NCBI GenBank assembly: GCA_036396755.1
Contig: DASWKG010000105.1
Location: 1-26,785, forward strand
Source: DASWKG01 sp036396755
Lineage (GTDB): Bacteria > Actinomycetota > UBA4738 > CALAEC01
Direction of reading: 5' to 3'
Length of the DNA: 26,785 nt
Shown here: piece after piece, positions 7,605 to 13,583 of the stretch
How the letters are laid out: each line of letters opens with the position of its first letter
How positions within the stretch are numbered: the stretch's first letter is position 1
Notes under the pieces: generated by a model
Told to the model about the DNA's origin: nothing
Databases searched by the model: none
What the model saw: only the letters and a program-made list of their open reading frames with translations
Position numbers and translations under genes: made by a program

Positions 7605-8105
7605 GTGGCCGTCCGACCCGTCGTCCTGTACCCCGACCCCGTGCTGAAGCGCCGGGCCGCGGAGGCGGGCGAGATCACGCCCGATCTCAAGGCCTTCGCA
7701 GACGATCTGGTCGAGACGATGCGCTCCGGCCCCGCCACCGTCGGGCTCGCCGCTCCGCAGGTGGGGGAGTCGGTGCGCGCCTTCGCCCTTGACGTCAGCG
7801 GGCACCCCAAGGCGGTGGAGCCGCACGGCCTGATCGTGCTGTTCGACCCCGAGCTGCTGGAGGCGCGTGAGCCCGAGGTGATGCGCGAGGGGTGCCTGTC
7901 GGTCCCGCACCTCACCGCGAACGTCCGCCGGGCCCGGGAGATCGTGCTCCGCGGGCGCGACCCGGAGGGCGAGGAGCGCGTCTTCCTGATGGAGGGCTTC
8001 GAGGCCCGGGCCGCCCAACACGAGCTGGACCACCTCGACGGCCTGCTCATCCTCGATCGGGTCGCGGCCGCCTCGGACCTGTTCCCGCGCAAGGTCTACC
8101 GATAG
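7605..8105 (+). CDS. def: Peptide deformylase
   Basis: The 166-residue metalloenzyme removes formyl groups from new N-terminal methionines. All three family motifs are present: GLAAPQVG at 47-54, EGCLSVP with metal ligand Cys97, and QHELDHLDG with metal ligands His139 and His143 and catalytic Glu140. The GTG start at 7605 gives the standard N-terminus (VRPVVLYPDPVLKRRA); no other start is available before this conserved part, and the only upstream purine tract (GAGG near 7589) is distant, so translation may depend on coupling to the ACT gene that ends 15 bases upstream. The length is normal for type 1 or 3 deformylases of Gram-positive bacteria. Confidence 0.95.
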   Translation: MAVRPVVLYPDPVLKRRAAEAGEITPDLKAFADDLVETMRSGPATVGLAAPQVGESVRAFALDVSGHPKAVEPHGLIVLFDPELLEAREPEVMREGCLSVPHLTANVRRAREIVLRGRDPEGEERVFLMEGFEARAAQHELDHLDGLLILDRVAAASDLFPRKVYR

Positions 8106-8149
8106 GTTCAGTCGGCGCGCGAGCGTGCCGATGCTCTCCGTGACAGCTC

Positions 8150-9682
8150 ATGCGTCGACGCACTCTTCTCGTCGTTGCTCTCCTGCTCGGCCTGGTGCCG
8201 GCCGTCTCGGCCGCAGGGTCCGGCGCGAGTCCCGTTCGCCCGGACGTCGTCATGAGCTCCGGCCGGCTCCCGCGCACGGCCGCGCGCGTGCGAACGTATT
8301 GGACGCCGGAGCGGATGCGCCGGGCGACCCCCCTGAGTCCTATGGTCTCGCTCAGGGCTGGGCTCAGTCTCGCCTCCGCCGCCGGCCCGGAGGGTGAGCC
8401 GGGGCTGGTCCCCGCGACGACCCCGGTGGTTGGGCCCCTCGGCAGGATCGCCGCGTCGGGCGCGGGCCCGTATCCGTACACCCGATCCGAGATCACCGAT
8501 CCGTCCGTCGTGCCCTACCGGGCCCACGGGAAGGTCTTCTTCTCCCAGGGTGGGAGTCAATACGTGTGCTCGGGGACGGCGATCACCTCCGCGAACGAGA
8601 GCGTCGTCTGGACGGCCGGGCACTGCGTGCACGAGGGCGCCGGGGGAGACTGGGCCACCAACTGGATGTTCGTGCCGGGACGGAAGAACGGGAACGCCCC
8701 GTTCGGCGTCTGGGTAGCGGATGAGCTCCTGTCGACGACCGGCTGGGTGCAGGGGGACAACCTCCGCTACGACATGGGCGCGGCGGTGATGCTTCCCAAC
8801 GGAAGCGGTCAGACCCTGGTCGACGTGGTGGGCGGTCGCGGCATCGCCTGGAACCTGCCGCGGGAGCAGACCTTCGCGGCGCACGGCTACCCGGCGGCCC
8901 CGCCGTTCACCGGGGAGCGGCTCTGGGTGTGCGACGCCGACTACGCGGTGAGCGACACCGCGATGCCCGGGTCGGGGCCGGATCCCGTGGGCATCGGTTG
9001 CGACATGACCGGGGGATCGAGCGGGGGCGGCTGGGTCATCCAGGGCGGCTTCGTGAACTCCAACGTCAGCTACGGCCTCGTCGGACTGGACGAGGTCCTC
9101 TTCGGGCCCTACTTCGGAGACGGCGCCCAGCAGCTCTACGACGCAGCGCAGGGGAGCGCGTCGCCGCCGCCCACCCCGAGCCCGTCACCGTCTCCCTCGC
9201 CGTCTCCATCGCCCGGTCCGACGCCGAGCCCCACGCCTAGCCCGACCCCCAGCCCGAGCCCATCTCCGCCGGCCGGCACGTTCCAACCCGACGGAGCGAT
9301 AAAGCTGCGCCGGGACGCCTCGTTCCGGGGTGACGGGGTGTACAACGCGACGGGCCAGGGTCAGACGCGAAGGGTCCGCGTGAGGGCGGGCGCCAAGGCG
9401 ACCTTCCTGCTGCTCGTGCAGAACGACGGCGACACGGTTGACTCGTTCTCCGTGGATGCGTGTCGCGGCCCGGCGTCCTTCCGGGTGGTGCGCGCGGCCC
9501 TTCGAGCTCCCGTCGCCGTCGACGACCTGGCTCCGGGCGCCTCGGCCACCCTGCAGCTCACCATCAGGGTCGCGGGATGGGCTCGTCCCGGCGCGGTCTC
9601 CGCCTGCCTCGTGACGATCCGCTCGCTCGCCGACGGCGGTCTTCTGGACGTGCTCGCGGCGGTCGTCGCCGTCAAACGCTGA
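8150..9682 (+). CDS. Secreted trypsin-like serine protease with Pro/Ser linker and C-terminal beta domain
   Basis: The 510-residue protein has a signal peptide (Arg-rich start, hydrophobic core to about residue 20, AVSA-A site). The protease domain shows the chymotrypsin-fold triad: His158 in VVWTAGHC, Asp208 in LRYDMGAAV and Ser291 in GGSSGGGW. Cys140 and Cys159 probably form the usual disulfide around the histidine. The GGSSGGGW active site and overall size resemble V8/glutamyl-endopeptidase-like secreted proteases more than true trypsins. A Pro-Ser/Thr linker follows at about 338-374, then a 130-residue all-beta-looking domain of unknown function. The paralogue directly downstream starts on its stop codon. 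Start choice: ATG 8150 gives the signal peptide; no clear ribosome binding site was found. Substrate unknown. Confidence 0.88.
   Translation: MRRRTLLVVALLLGLVPAVSAAGSGASPVRPDVVMSSGRLPRTAARVRTYWTPERMRRATPLSPMVSLRAGLSLASAAGPEGEPGLVPATTPVVGPLGRIAASGAGPYPYTRSEITDPSVVPYRAHGKVFFSQGGSQYVCSGTAITSANESVVWTAGHCVHEGAGGDWATNWMFVPGRKNGNAPFGVWVADELLSTTGWVQGDNLRYDMGAAVMLPNGSGQTLVDVVGGRGIAWNLPREQTFAAHGYPAAPPFTGERLWVCDADYAVSDTAMPGSGPDPVGIGCDMTGGSSGGGWVIQGGFVNSNVSYGLVGLDEVLFGPYFGDGAQQLYDAAQGSASPPPTPSPSPSPSPSPSPGPTPSPTPSPTPSPSPSPPAGTFQPDGAIKLRRDASFRGDGVYNATGQGQTRRVRVRAGAKATFLLLVQNDGDTVDSFSVDACRGPASFRVVRAALRAPVAVDDLAPGASATLQLTIRVAGWARPGAVSACLVTIRSLADGGLLDVLAAVVAVKR
9161..9271 (+). repeat. Pro-Ser/Pro-Thr coding repeat (protease linker)
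   Basis: Short imperfect repeats of CCGTCTCC, AGCCCGACCCC and similar units encode a run of about 37 residues made almost only of Pro, Ser and Thr. Such tracts act as extended, often O-glycosylated spacers in secreted actinobacterial enzymes. The paralogue downstream has a much shorter proline stretch at the same place, so this one has probably expanded by slippage. Confidence 0.75.
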
Positions 9683-11130
9683 TGCGACGAGCCGCCCTCC
9701 TGATCGCGCTCTCCCTCCTGCCGGCCGTGGCTCAGGCGGCGAACGAGGCCCCGCTCGGCCCAGGGGTCCCCGTCGGGTCCGGCTCTCTCGTCCGAGGGCA
9801 CCCCCGCGCGGCGGCGTACTGGAGCGAGGAGCGGATGCGGAGCGCCGAGTCGCTGATGCCGATGGTGCCGGGCGACGCCGAGGGGCTCGGCGGCTCCCGG
9901 GAGCCCACCGGCGAGCCGGGAGTGGTCCCACCCATGCCCCCGAGCGACGCGGGCGCGCCGCCTGCACCTGCGCCCCGAGCGACCGCAGGCGGTCCCTACG
10001 CGTACACGAGCGGCGAGATCGCCGACCCCGAGGCCGCCCCCTTCCGCACGCACGGCAAGGTCTTCCTGACGATCGGCGGCGAGGACTTCGTCTGTTCCGG
10101 CACCGTGCTTGCCTCCGCGAACGCGAGCGTCGTCTGGACGGCCGGTCACTGCGTGTTCGATCCCGAGTCGAGCAGCTGGGCATCGAACTGGGTGTTCGTG
10201 CCCGGGCGCCGCGACGGCGCGTCGTCGCTCGGCGCGTGGTCGGCGACGAGGCTCTGGTCCACGATCGGGTGGACGCGCGACGCGAACCTGCGCTACGACA
10301 TGGGCGCCGCGGTCATCGAGACGGACGACGCGGGTCTGCGCATCGCCGACATCGTCGGCGGGCGCGGCTTCGGCTGGAACCAGCCGCAGGAACAGGACTA
10401 CTCGGCGTACGGCTATCCGGCCGCGCCCCCGTTCGACGGGGAGAAGCTCTGGATGTGCCACTCGGGGTTCGGCGCCACCGACGGCTCGTTCCCCGGCCCC
10501 GGGCCGGAGCCCATCGGCATCGGCTGTGACATGACGGGCGGCTCGAGCGGCGGGGGATGGGTGACCGAGGGGGGCCTCGTGGTGTCGAACACGAGCTACG
10601 GGATCGTCGGCGTCCCCGAGGTCGTGTTCGGTCCGTACTTCGACGACTCGGCCAAGCTCCTCTACGACGTCGCGCAGGGCGTGGCGACGCCGCCACCTCC
10701 CCCACCCCCCGAGCGCACGGTCTTCCGTCCGGACGGCGCGATCAAGCTTCGGAGCGACGGGTCGTACGTCGGCGACGACGTCTACAACCGCACGGGCACG
10801 GGGCAGTCGCGGCGCGTCAACGCGTCCGCGGGCACCAGGGTGACGTTCGTGATCCGCGCCGAGAACGACGGCAACGCGCTCGACTCGTTCACGGTCGAGG
10901 ACGAGTGCCGCGCCACGGCGAGCCTTTCCTTCGAGATCCACGCTCGCGAGCTGCGAACGTCCCGGATCGTTCCCGACGTTCCGGCCGGCCGGGCGCGGGT
11001 CTTCTCCTTCTGGATCGAGAGCAGCCCACAGGCTCCCCCGGGCGCCTCGCTGACGTGCTGGCTGCCGATCCGGTCCATCGGTCGCAGCAGCAAGCTCGAC
11101 ACGGTGAAGGCGACCGTTCGCGTTGCCTGA
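9682..11130 (+). CDS. Secreted trypsin-like serine protease, tandem paralogue
   Basis: This 482-residue protein aligns with its upstream neighbour along the whole length. It has a signal peptide (AVAQA-A near residue 19), a pro-region with the shared YW(S/T)(E/P)ERMR motif, the triad His156 (VVWTAGHC), Asp206 (LRYDMGAA) and Ser289 (GGSSGGGW), and a C-terminal domain beginning FRPDGAIKLRSDGSYVGDDVYN. The linker is a short run of prolines instead of the long Pro-Ser tract. The ATG overlaps the upstream stop (TGATG), so the pair is translated together. The frame extends further upstream to 9460, but only ATG 9682 gives a signal peptide. The pair arose by tandem duplication; the specificity of each copy is unknown. 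Confidence 0.88.
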   Translation: MRRAALLIALSLLPAVAQAANEAPLGPGVPVGSGSLVRGHPRAAAYWSEERMRSAESLMPMVPGDAEGLGGSREPTGEPGVVPPMPPSDAGAPPAPAPRATAGGPYAYTSGEIADPEAAPFRTHGKVFLTIGGEDFVCSGTVLASANASVVWTAGHCVFDPESSSWASNWVFVPGRRDGASSLGAWSATRLWSTIGWTRDANLRYDMGAAVIETDDAGLRIADIVGGRGFGWNQPQEQDYSAYGYPAAPPFDGEKLWMCHSGFGATDGSFPGPGPEPIGIGCDMTGGSSGGGWVTEGGLVVSNTSYGIVGVPEVVFGPYFDDSAKLLYDVAQGVATPPPPPPPERTVFRPDGAIKLRSDGSYVGDDVYNRTGTGQSRRVNASAGTRVTFVIRAENDGNALDSFTVEDECRATASLSFEIHARELRTSRIVPDVPAGRARVFSFWIESSPQAPPGASLTCWLPIRSIGRSSKLDTVKATVRVA

Positions 11131-11139
11131 CCCGCCGGG

Positions 11140-11613
11140 TCAGAGCCCCTCGGCGAGCGCCGCCACCACCTGCTCCTCGAGCCACCCGAGATAGGCGTAC
11201 ACCGCGTACTTGGGCGCGTCGGGTCCCTCCTCCGGAAGCCCCTCCTCGTACATGTCCTCGGTGATGCCCAGCCTCGTCCCGAGGACCAACCGCAGGTCGT
11301 TCAGCGCGCTCAGCCAGGCGGAGAGCTGCTCCTCGTCGAGACGGTCGGCGTCGATCGTCTCCTCCATCACCTCGAGCGAGGTGGCCCGTTGTCGGAGGAG
11401 GTCGTCGTGCACGAGCGACGCGTACTCCGCCTGCTGCTCGGGGTCGTCGAGGTAGGCGGGAGGGAAGAGGCGCTCGAGGGCGGGGTCGCCCACGGCGAGC
11501 AGCTCGCGCAGCTGCGCGGGCAGCGTCCGGAGCACCTCGCGCTCCCGGTCGGGCAGATGCAGCCGGAAGGTTCCGTCGGCGGCGCGCGAGACCCGCCGGT
11601 CGCGCCGCCGCAT
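11140..11613 (-). CDS. DUF2017-like protein, coupled to clpS
   Basis: The 157-residue protein starts MRRRDRRVSRAADGTFRLHLP and is rich in charged helices (PDREREVLRTLPAQLRELL, ATSLEVMEETIDADRLDEEQ, ALNDLRLVLGTRLGI). It resembles the actinobacterial DUF2017 family, which is typically found next to clpS. Its ATG overlaps the clpS stop codon by TGATG, so the two are translated from one message. No catalytic motif, signal peptide or membrane segment is visible. A helper role in ClpS/Clp-dependent proteolysis is a guess from gene pairing only. The same frame is open back to 11958, but upstream of 11613 it merely shadows clpS. Confidence 0.8.
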   Translation of the reverse strand: MRRRDRRVSRAADGTFRLHLPDREREVLRTLPAQLRELLAVGDPALERLFPPAYLDDPEQQAEYASLVHDDLLRQRATSLEVMEETIDADRLDEEQLSAWLSALNDLRLVLGTRLGITEDMYEEGLPEEGPDAPKYAVYAYLGWLEEQVVAALAEGL

Positions 11614-11921
11614 CAGCTGTCCCGCTGCATCGTCGCCCAGAGGCCGTGGGCGTGCAGGCGGGCGGTGTCGTGCTCGGCCCGTTCCTTGGACCCGTGCGAG
11701 ACGGCGGCCCGTCCCTCGGTGTGCACCTGCAGCATCAGCCGGTGCGCCTTCTCTCGCGGGTACCCGAAGAGCTTCTGGAGCACGTAGGTGACGTACGACA
11801 TCAGGTTGATCGGGTCGTTCCAGACGATGACGACCCACGGGACGTCCCGCTCGAGGCCGGGGTCGCCGGCCGGGCGGTCGACCTCGACCGGCGCCGTGGA
11901 CGCGCGGAGCGTTCCCCTCAT
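11613..11921 (-). CDS. clpS: ClpS, adaptor of the Clp protease
   Basis: The 102-residue protein has the ClpS core VVIVWNDPINLMSYVTYVLQKLFGYPREKA, with the Asn-Asp of the N-degron pocket (WNDP), then LMLQVHTEGRAAVSHGSKERAE. ClpS delivers proteins with destabilising N-terminal residues to ClpA or ClpC with ClpP. The first 27 residues form a flexible N-terminal arm, as expected. ATG 11921 is preferred over earlier starts because it directly follows a promoter-like sequence and upstream sequence is low-complexity. It is coupled to the DUF2017-like gene and is divergent from the MerB-like gene. Confidence 0.92.
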   Translation of the reverse strand: MRGTLRASTAPVEVDRPAGDPGLERDVPWVVIVWNDPINLMSYVTYVLQKLFGYPREKAHRLMLQVHTEGRAAVSHGSKERAEHDTARLHAHGLWATMQRDS

Positions 11922-11931
11922 GCGCCCACGA

Positions 11932-11938
11932 TAGGGTA
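11932..11938. promoter_or_regulatory. Overlapping divergent -10 elements for clpS and the MerB-like gene
   Basis: The plus strand has TAGGGT at 11932-11937, ending 10 bases before the MerB-like ATG at 11948. The minus strand has TACCCT at 11938-11933, ending 11 bases before the clpS ATG at 11921. The two hexamers overlap by five bases, so one near-symmetric sequence could serve both directions, giving leaders of only a few bases each way. Confidence 0.5.
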
Positions 11939-11947
11939 GTCGCACCG

Positions 11948-12631
11948 ATGGCGGCCACGACCTCCGACGAGCTCGACCCGCACGTCCGCCGCCTCGTCTA
12001 CGAGCGCTTCGCGGAGGAGAGCCGCCCACCCTCGCCCGCCGAGATCGCCCACGAGCTGGGCGCTCCGCCCTCCGAGGTCGACGCGTCGCTGCGCCGCCTC
12101 GCCGACCAGCACGTGCTGGTGCTCGCCGGCGGCGGCACGTCGATCTGGATGGCCAATCCCTTCTCGGCCGTGCCCACCGACTTCCGCGTCGAGATCGCCG
12201 ACCGGGCGTGGTGGGGCAGCTGCATCTGGGACTCGTTCGGGATCGTCGCGATGTTCGGCGGCACCGGGATCGTGCGGACCTGGTGTCACGACTGCGGCGA
12301 CCCGCTGGAGGTCGGTGTTCAGGACGGCGAGCTCCGCGGCGGAGAGGGGGTCGCCCACTTCGCGGTGCCCGCGGCCCGGTGGTGGGAGGACATCGGCTAC
12401 ACCTGATCGACGATGCTGCTCTTCCGGTCGGAGGAGCACCTGGGCAGGTGGCTCGCGGAGCGAGGGCTCGAGCGCGGCGGCACGCTCTCGCTCGAACAGG
12501 CCTGGCGCCTCGGCGACGCCTGGTACGCCGACCGCATGAGCCCCGACTGGCGCCGCCGCACCCCCGACGAGGCCCAGGCGCTCTTCGAGGACCTCGGCCT
12601 CACCGGCGACTTCTGGCGGCTGCGGCCCTGA
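11948..12631 (+). CDS. MerB (organomercurial lyase) family protein, probable selenoprotein with Sec at the catalytic Cys159 position
   Basis: The frame runs 227 residues if TGA at 12404-12406 is read as residue 153. The N-terminus (about 10-60) is a winged-helix-like domain, as in MerB. GSCIWDSFG then gives Cys92 and Asp95, matching MerB Cys96 and Asp99 in spacing (CxxD). After ARWWEDIGYT comes the TGA, followed without a frameshift by STMLLFRSEEHLGRWLAERG and LSLEQAWRLGDAWYADR. When I align this stretch with remembered E. coli MerB (FCCHVHFFAS), the TGA falls on catalytic Cys159. MerB cleaves carbon-mercury bonds. A further CxxC (Cys113, Cys116) is present. The alternative is a nonsense mutation or two split genes; but no other lesion is seen and the second half has no ribosome binding site. 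Whether the substrate is organomercury is unknown; no merA, merR or merT lies nearby. Confidence 0.72.
12417..12438 (+). promoter_or_regulatory. Candidate bacterial SECIS hairpin
   Basis: Ten bases after the in-frame TGA, a 9-bp stem (12417-12425 with 12430-12438, one U-G pair) closes a GGUC tetraloop at 12426-12429. Bacterial SECIS elements lie just downstream of the UGA and have loop guanosines about 16-37 bases away; here the first loop G is the 20th base. The fdhF element of E. coli, as I recall it, also shows GGUC at this distance. Caution: the arms encode the protein motif LFRSEE, which could make the stem by chance in GC-rich codons. Confidence 0.6.
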
Positions 12632-12695
12632 GACCTCGAGCGCTTCAAGCAGGTCGTCGAGAGCTCGGCGGGGTAGCCGGTTCGTTCGGGTGCTC

Positions 12696-13070
12696 TCAGT
12701 GGATCGACCGATGGGCCAGCGGGATCCTCCGTGACCTCCGAAGGCCGCGGTCCCTCGTGACCAGCGGAACATCGTGGACGATGCTCGTCGCCCCGATCAG
12801 CTCGTCCGCGGGGTCGCCGCGAACGTCCAGCCGGGTGCTCATCCGGGCGATCTCCGCGGTGATCGGCCAAAGGTGAACCGATCTCAAGGCTCTCACGACC
12901 TGTCGATCGTCGAGGTCGACCTCGATCCGTCCCAGCTGGGCGAGCTTCGCGATCTCCCACAGAACGATCGCGGAGATCGACCAGGGTTGCCTCCGCAAGA
13001 GGTTGCTCTCGGCCGGTCGCAGGGCTCCCGTCACCGCGTAGAGCAGGACGTGCGTATCAAGATTCAGCAT
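12696..13070 (-). CDS. VapC-like PIN-domain toxin (second pair)
   Basis: The 124-residue protein begins MLNLDTHVLLYAVTG with Asp5, followed by SAIVLWEIAKLAQLGRI with Glu39, DVRGDPADELIGATS with Asp86/Asp89, and LVTRDRGLRRS with Asp107: the four acidic positions of a PIN nuclease. It belongs to the same broad VapC group as the toxin at 1518 but is clearly divergent from it. Its start lies 14 bases inside the antitoxin gene, so translation is coupled. The gene converges with the MerB-like gene. The RNA target is unknown. Confidence 0.88.
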   Translation of the reverse strand: MLNLDTHVLLYAVTGALRPAESNLLRRQPWSISAIVLWEIAKLAQLGRIEVDLDDRQVVRALRSVHLWPITAEIARMSTRLDVRGDPADELIGATSIVHDVPLVTRDRGLRRSRRIPLAHRSIH

Positions 13071-13275
13071 GCCAGGGGATGCCCGTGGTGAGGATATCGC
13101 CCTTGATCCGCAGCTTGTCCTTCAGGGCGCCGATCAGCTCGGCGGACGTTGCGCGGATCGGGATGAGCTTGGCCACGGGCTTGCCGCGCTTGGTGATGAC
13201 GATGCCCTCCTCGTCGACCGAATCGAGGATGGCCAGGCACTGCTCCTTGAACTTCGCCGCAGGTATCTCCCTCAT
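13057..13275 (-). CDS. Phd/YefM-family antitoxin (second pair)
   Basis: The 72-residue protein reads MREIPAAKFKEQCLAILDSV then EEGIVITKRGKPVAKLIPI, the standard Phd/YefM N-terminal domain. The C-terminal 30 residues (ALKDKLRIKGDILTTGIPW) would bind the PIN toxin whose gene overlaps its end. A -10-like TACCAT stands exactly 6 bases before the ATG with no ribosome binding site, so the message is probably leaderless. Two 14-base repeats upstream are likely operator sites. Confidence 0.88.
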   Translation of the reverse strand: MREIPAAKFKEQCLAILDSVDEEGIVITKRGKPVAKLIPIRATSAELIGALKDKLRIKGDILTTGIPWHAES

Positions 13276-13281
13276 GGTCAG

Positions 13282-13320
13282 ATGGTAACACCAGTCACTT
13301 GGTGTGACCAGTCGCTTGGT
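13282..13320 (-). promoter_or_regulatory. Promoter and tandem operator repeats of the second toxin-antitoxin operon
   Basis: On the plus strand ACCAGTCACTTGGT (13290-13303) and ACCAGTCGCTTGGT (13307-13320) repeat with a 17-base period; each has near-inverted ACCA...TGGT ends. The minus-strand -10 TACCAT (13287-13282) follows directly and lies 6 bases before the antitoxin ATG. The repeats occupy the -35 and spacer region, consistent with autorepression by the antitoxin. Confidence 0.55.
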
Positions 13321-13379
13321 ACGCGTTCTCGGCGAGGAGTCGCAGGAGGCGCGCCTGCAGGCCCTCCAGGTCGGGCGAG

Positions 13380-13452
13380 TGGTCCCTACGGGATTTGAAC
13401 CCGTGTCTCCACCTTGAGAGGGTGATGTCCTAGGCCTCTAGACGAAGGGACC
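13380..13452 (-). tRNA. tRNA-Glu (anticodon CTC)
   Basis: The minus strand folds as a standard 73-base tRNA: acceptor GGTCCCT pairs with AGGGACC, anticodon arm CACC-CTCTCAA-GGTG carries CTC for GAG codons, and the T arm is ACGGG-TTCAAAT-CCCGT. The discriminator base is A and CCA is not encoded. GAG is the favoured Glu codon throughout this GC-rich window. Confidence 0.95.
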
Positions 13453-13468
13453 GGGGGAAACGCCGACC

Positions 13469-13474
13469 AGTATA
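13469..13474 (-). promoter_or_regulatory. -10 element TATACT of tRNA-Glu
   Basis: TATACT on the minus strand ends 16 bases before the first base of the tRNA, giving a leader of roughly 8-9 bases. No clear -35 is visible. Confidence 0.55.
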
Positions 13475-13583
13475 CCCAAGCCCTTTCGTGCCTCCGGCGC
13501 CCGCAACCTGCTCCGCTCGCTTGCAGGAACGGAGCCTCCGCGCGTCGAATCTACTCATCGAGGGCCCGCGAGGGCCCCTTCCT

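Noticed and set aside
12413..12631. Separate 72-codon gene starting at ATG 12413
   Set aside because: It continues the MerB-like frame exactly, lacks a ribosome binding site, and represents the normal C-terminal part of the family, so it is better read as one protein through the TGA.
12632..12673. Further in-frame extension past the final TGA of the MerB-like gene (DLERFKQVVESSAG then TAG)
   Set aside because: The protein already ends where the family is expected to end (FWRLRP), and no hairpin comparable to the first one was found after this TGA.
13303..13379. Minus-strand codons LEGLQARLLRLLAENAYQATGHTK ending in TGA, between tRNA-Glu and the second toxin-antitoxin operon
   Set aside because: It looks protein-like but has no start outside the tRNA and overlaps the operator repeats; too short to support a gene or named relic.
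13380..13452. tRNA-Glu as an integration site for the neighbouring toxin-antitoxin region
   Set aside because: No integrase gene and no duplicated 3' tRNA end were found on either side.
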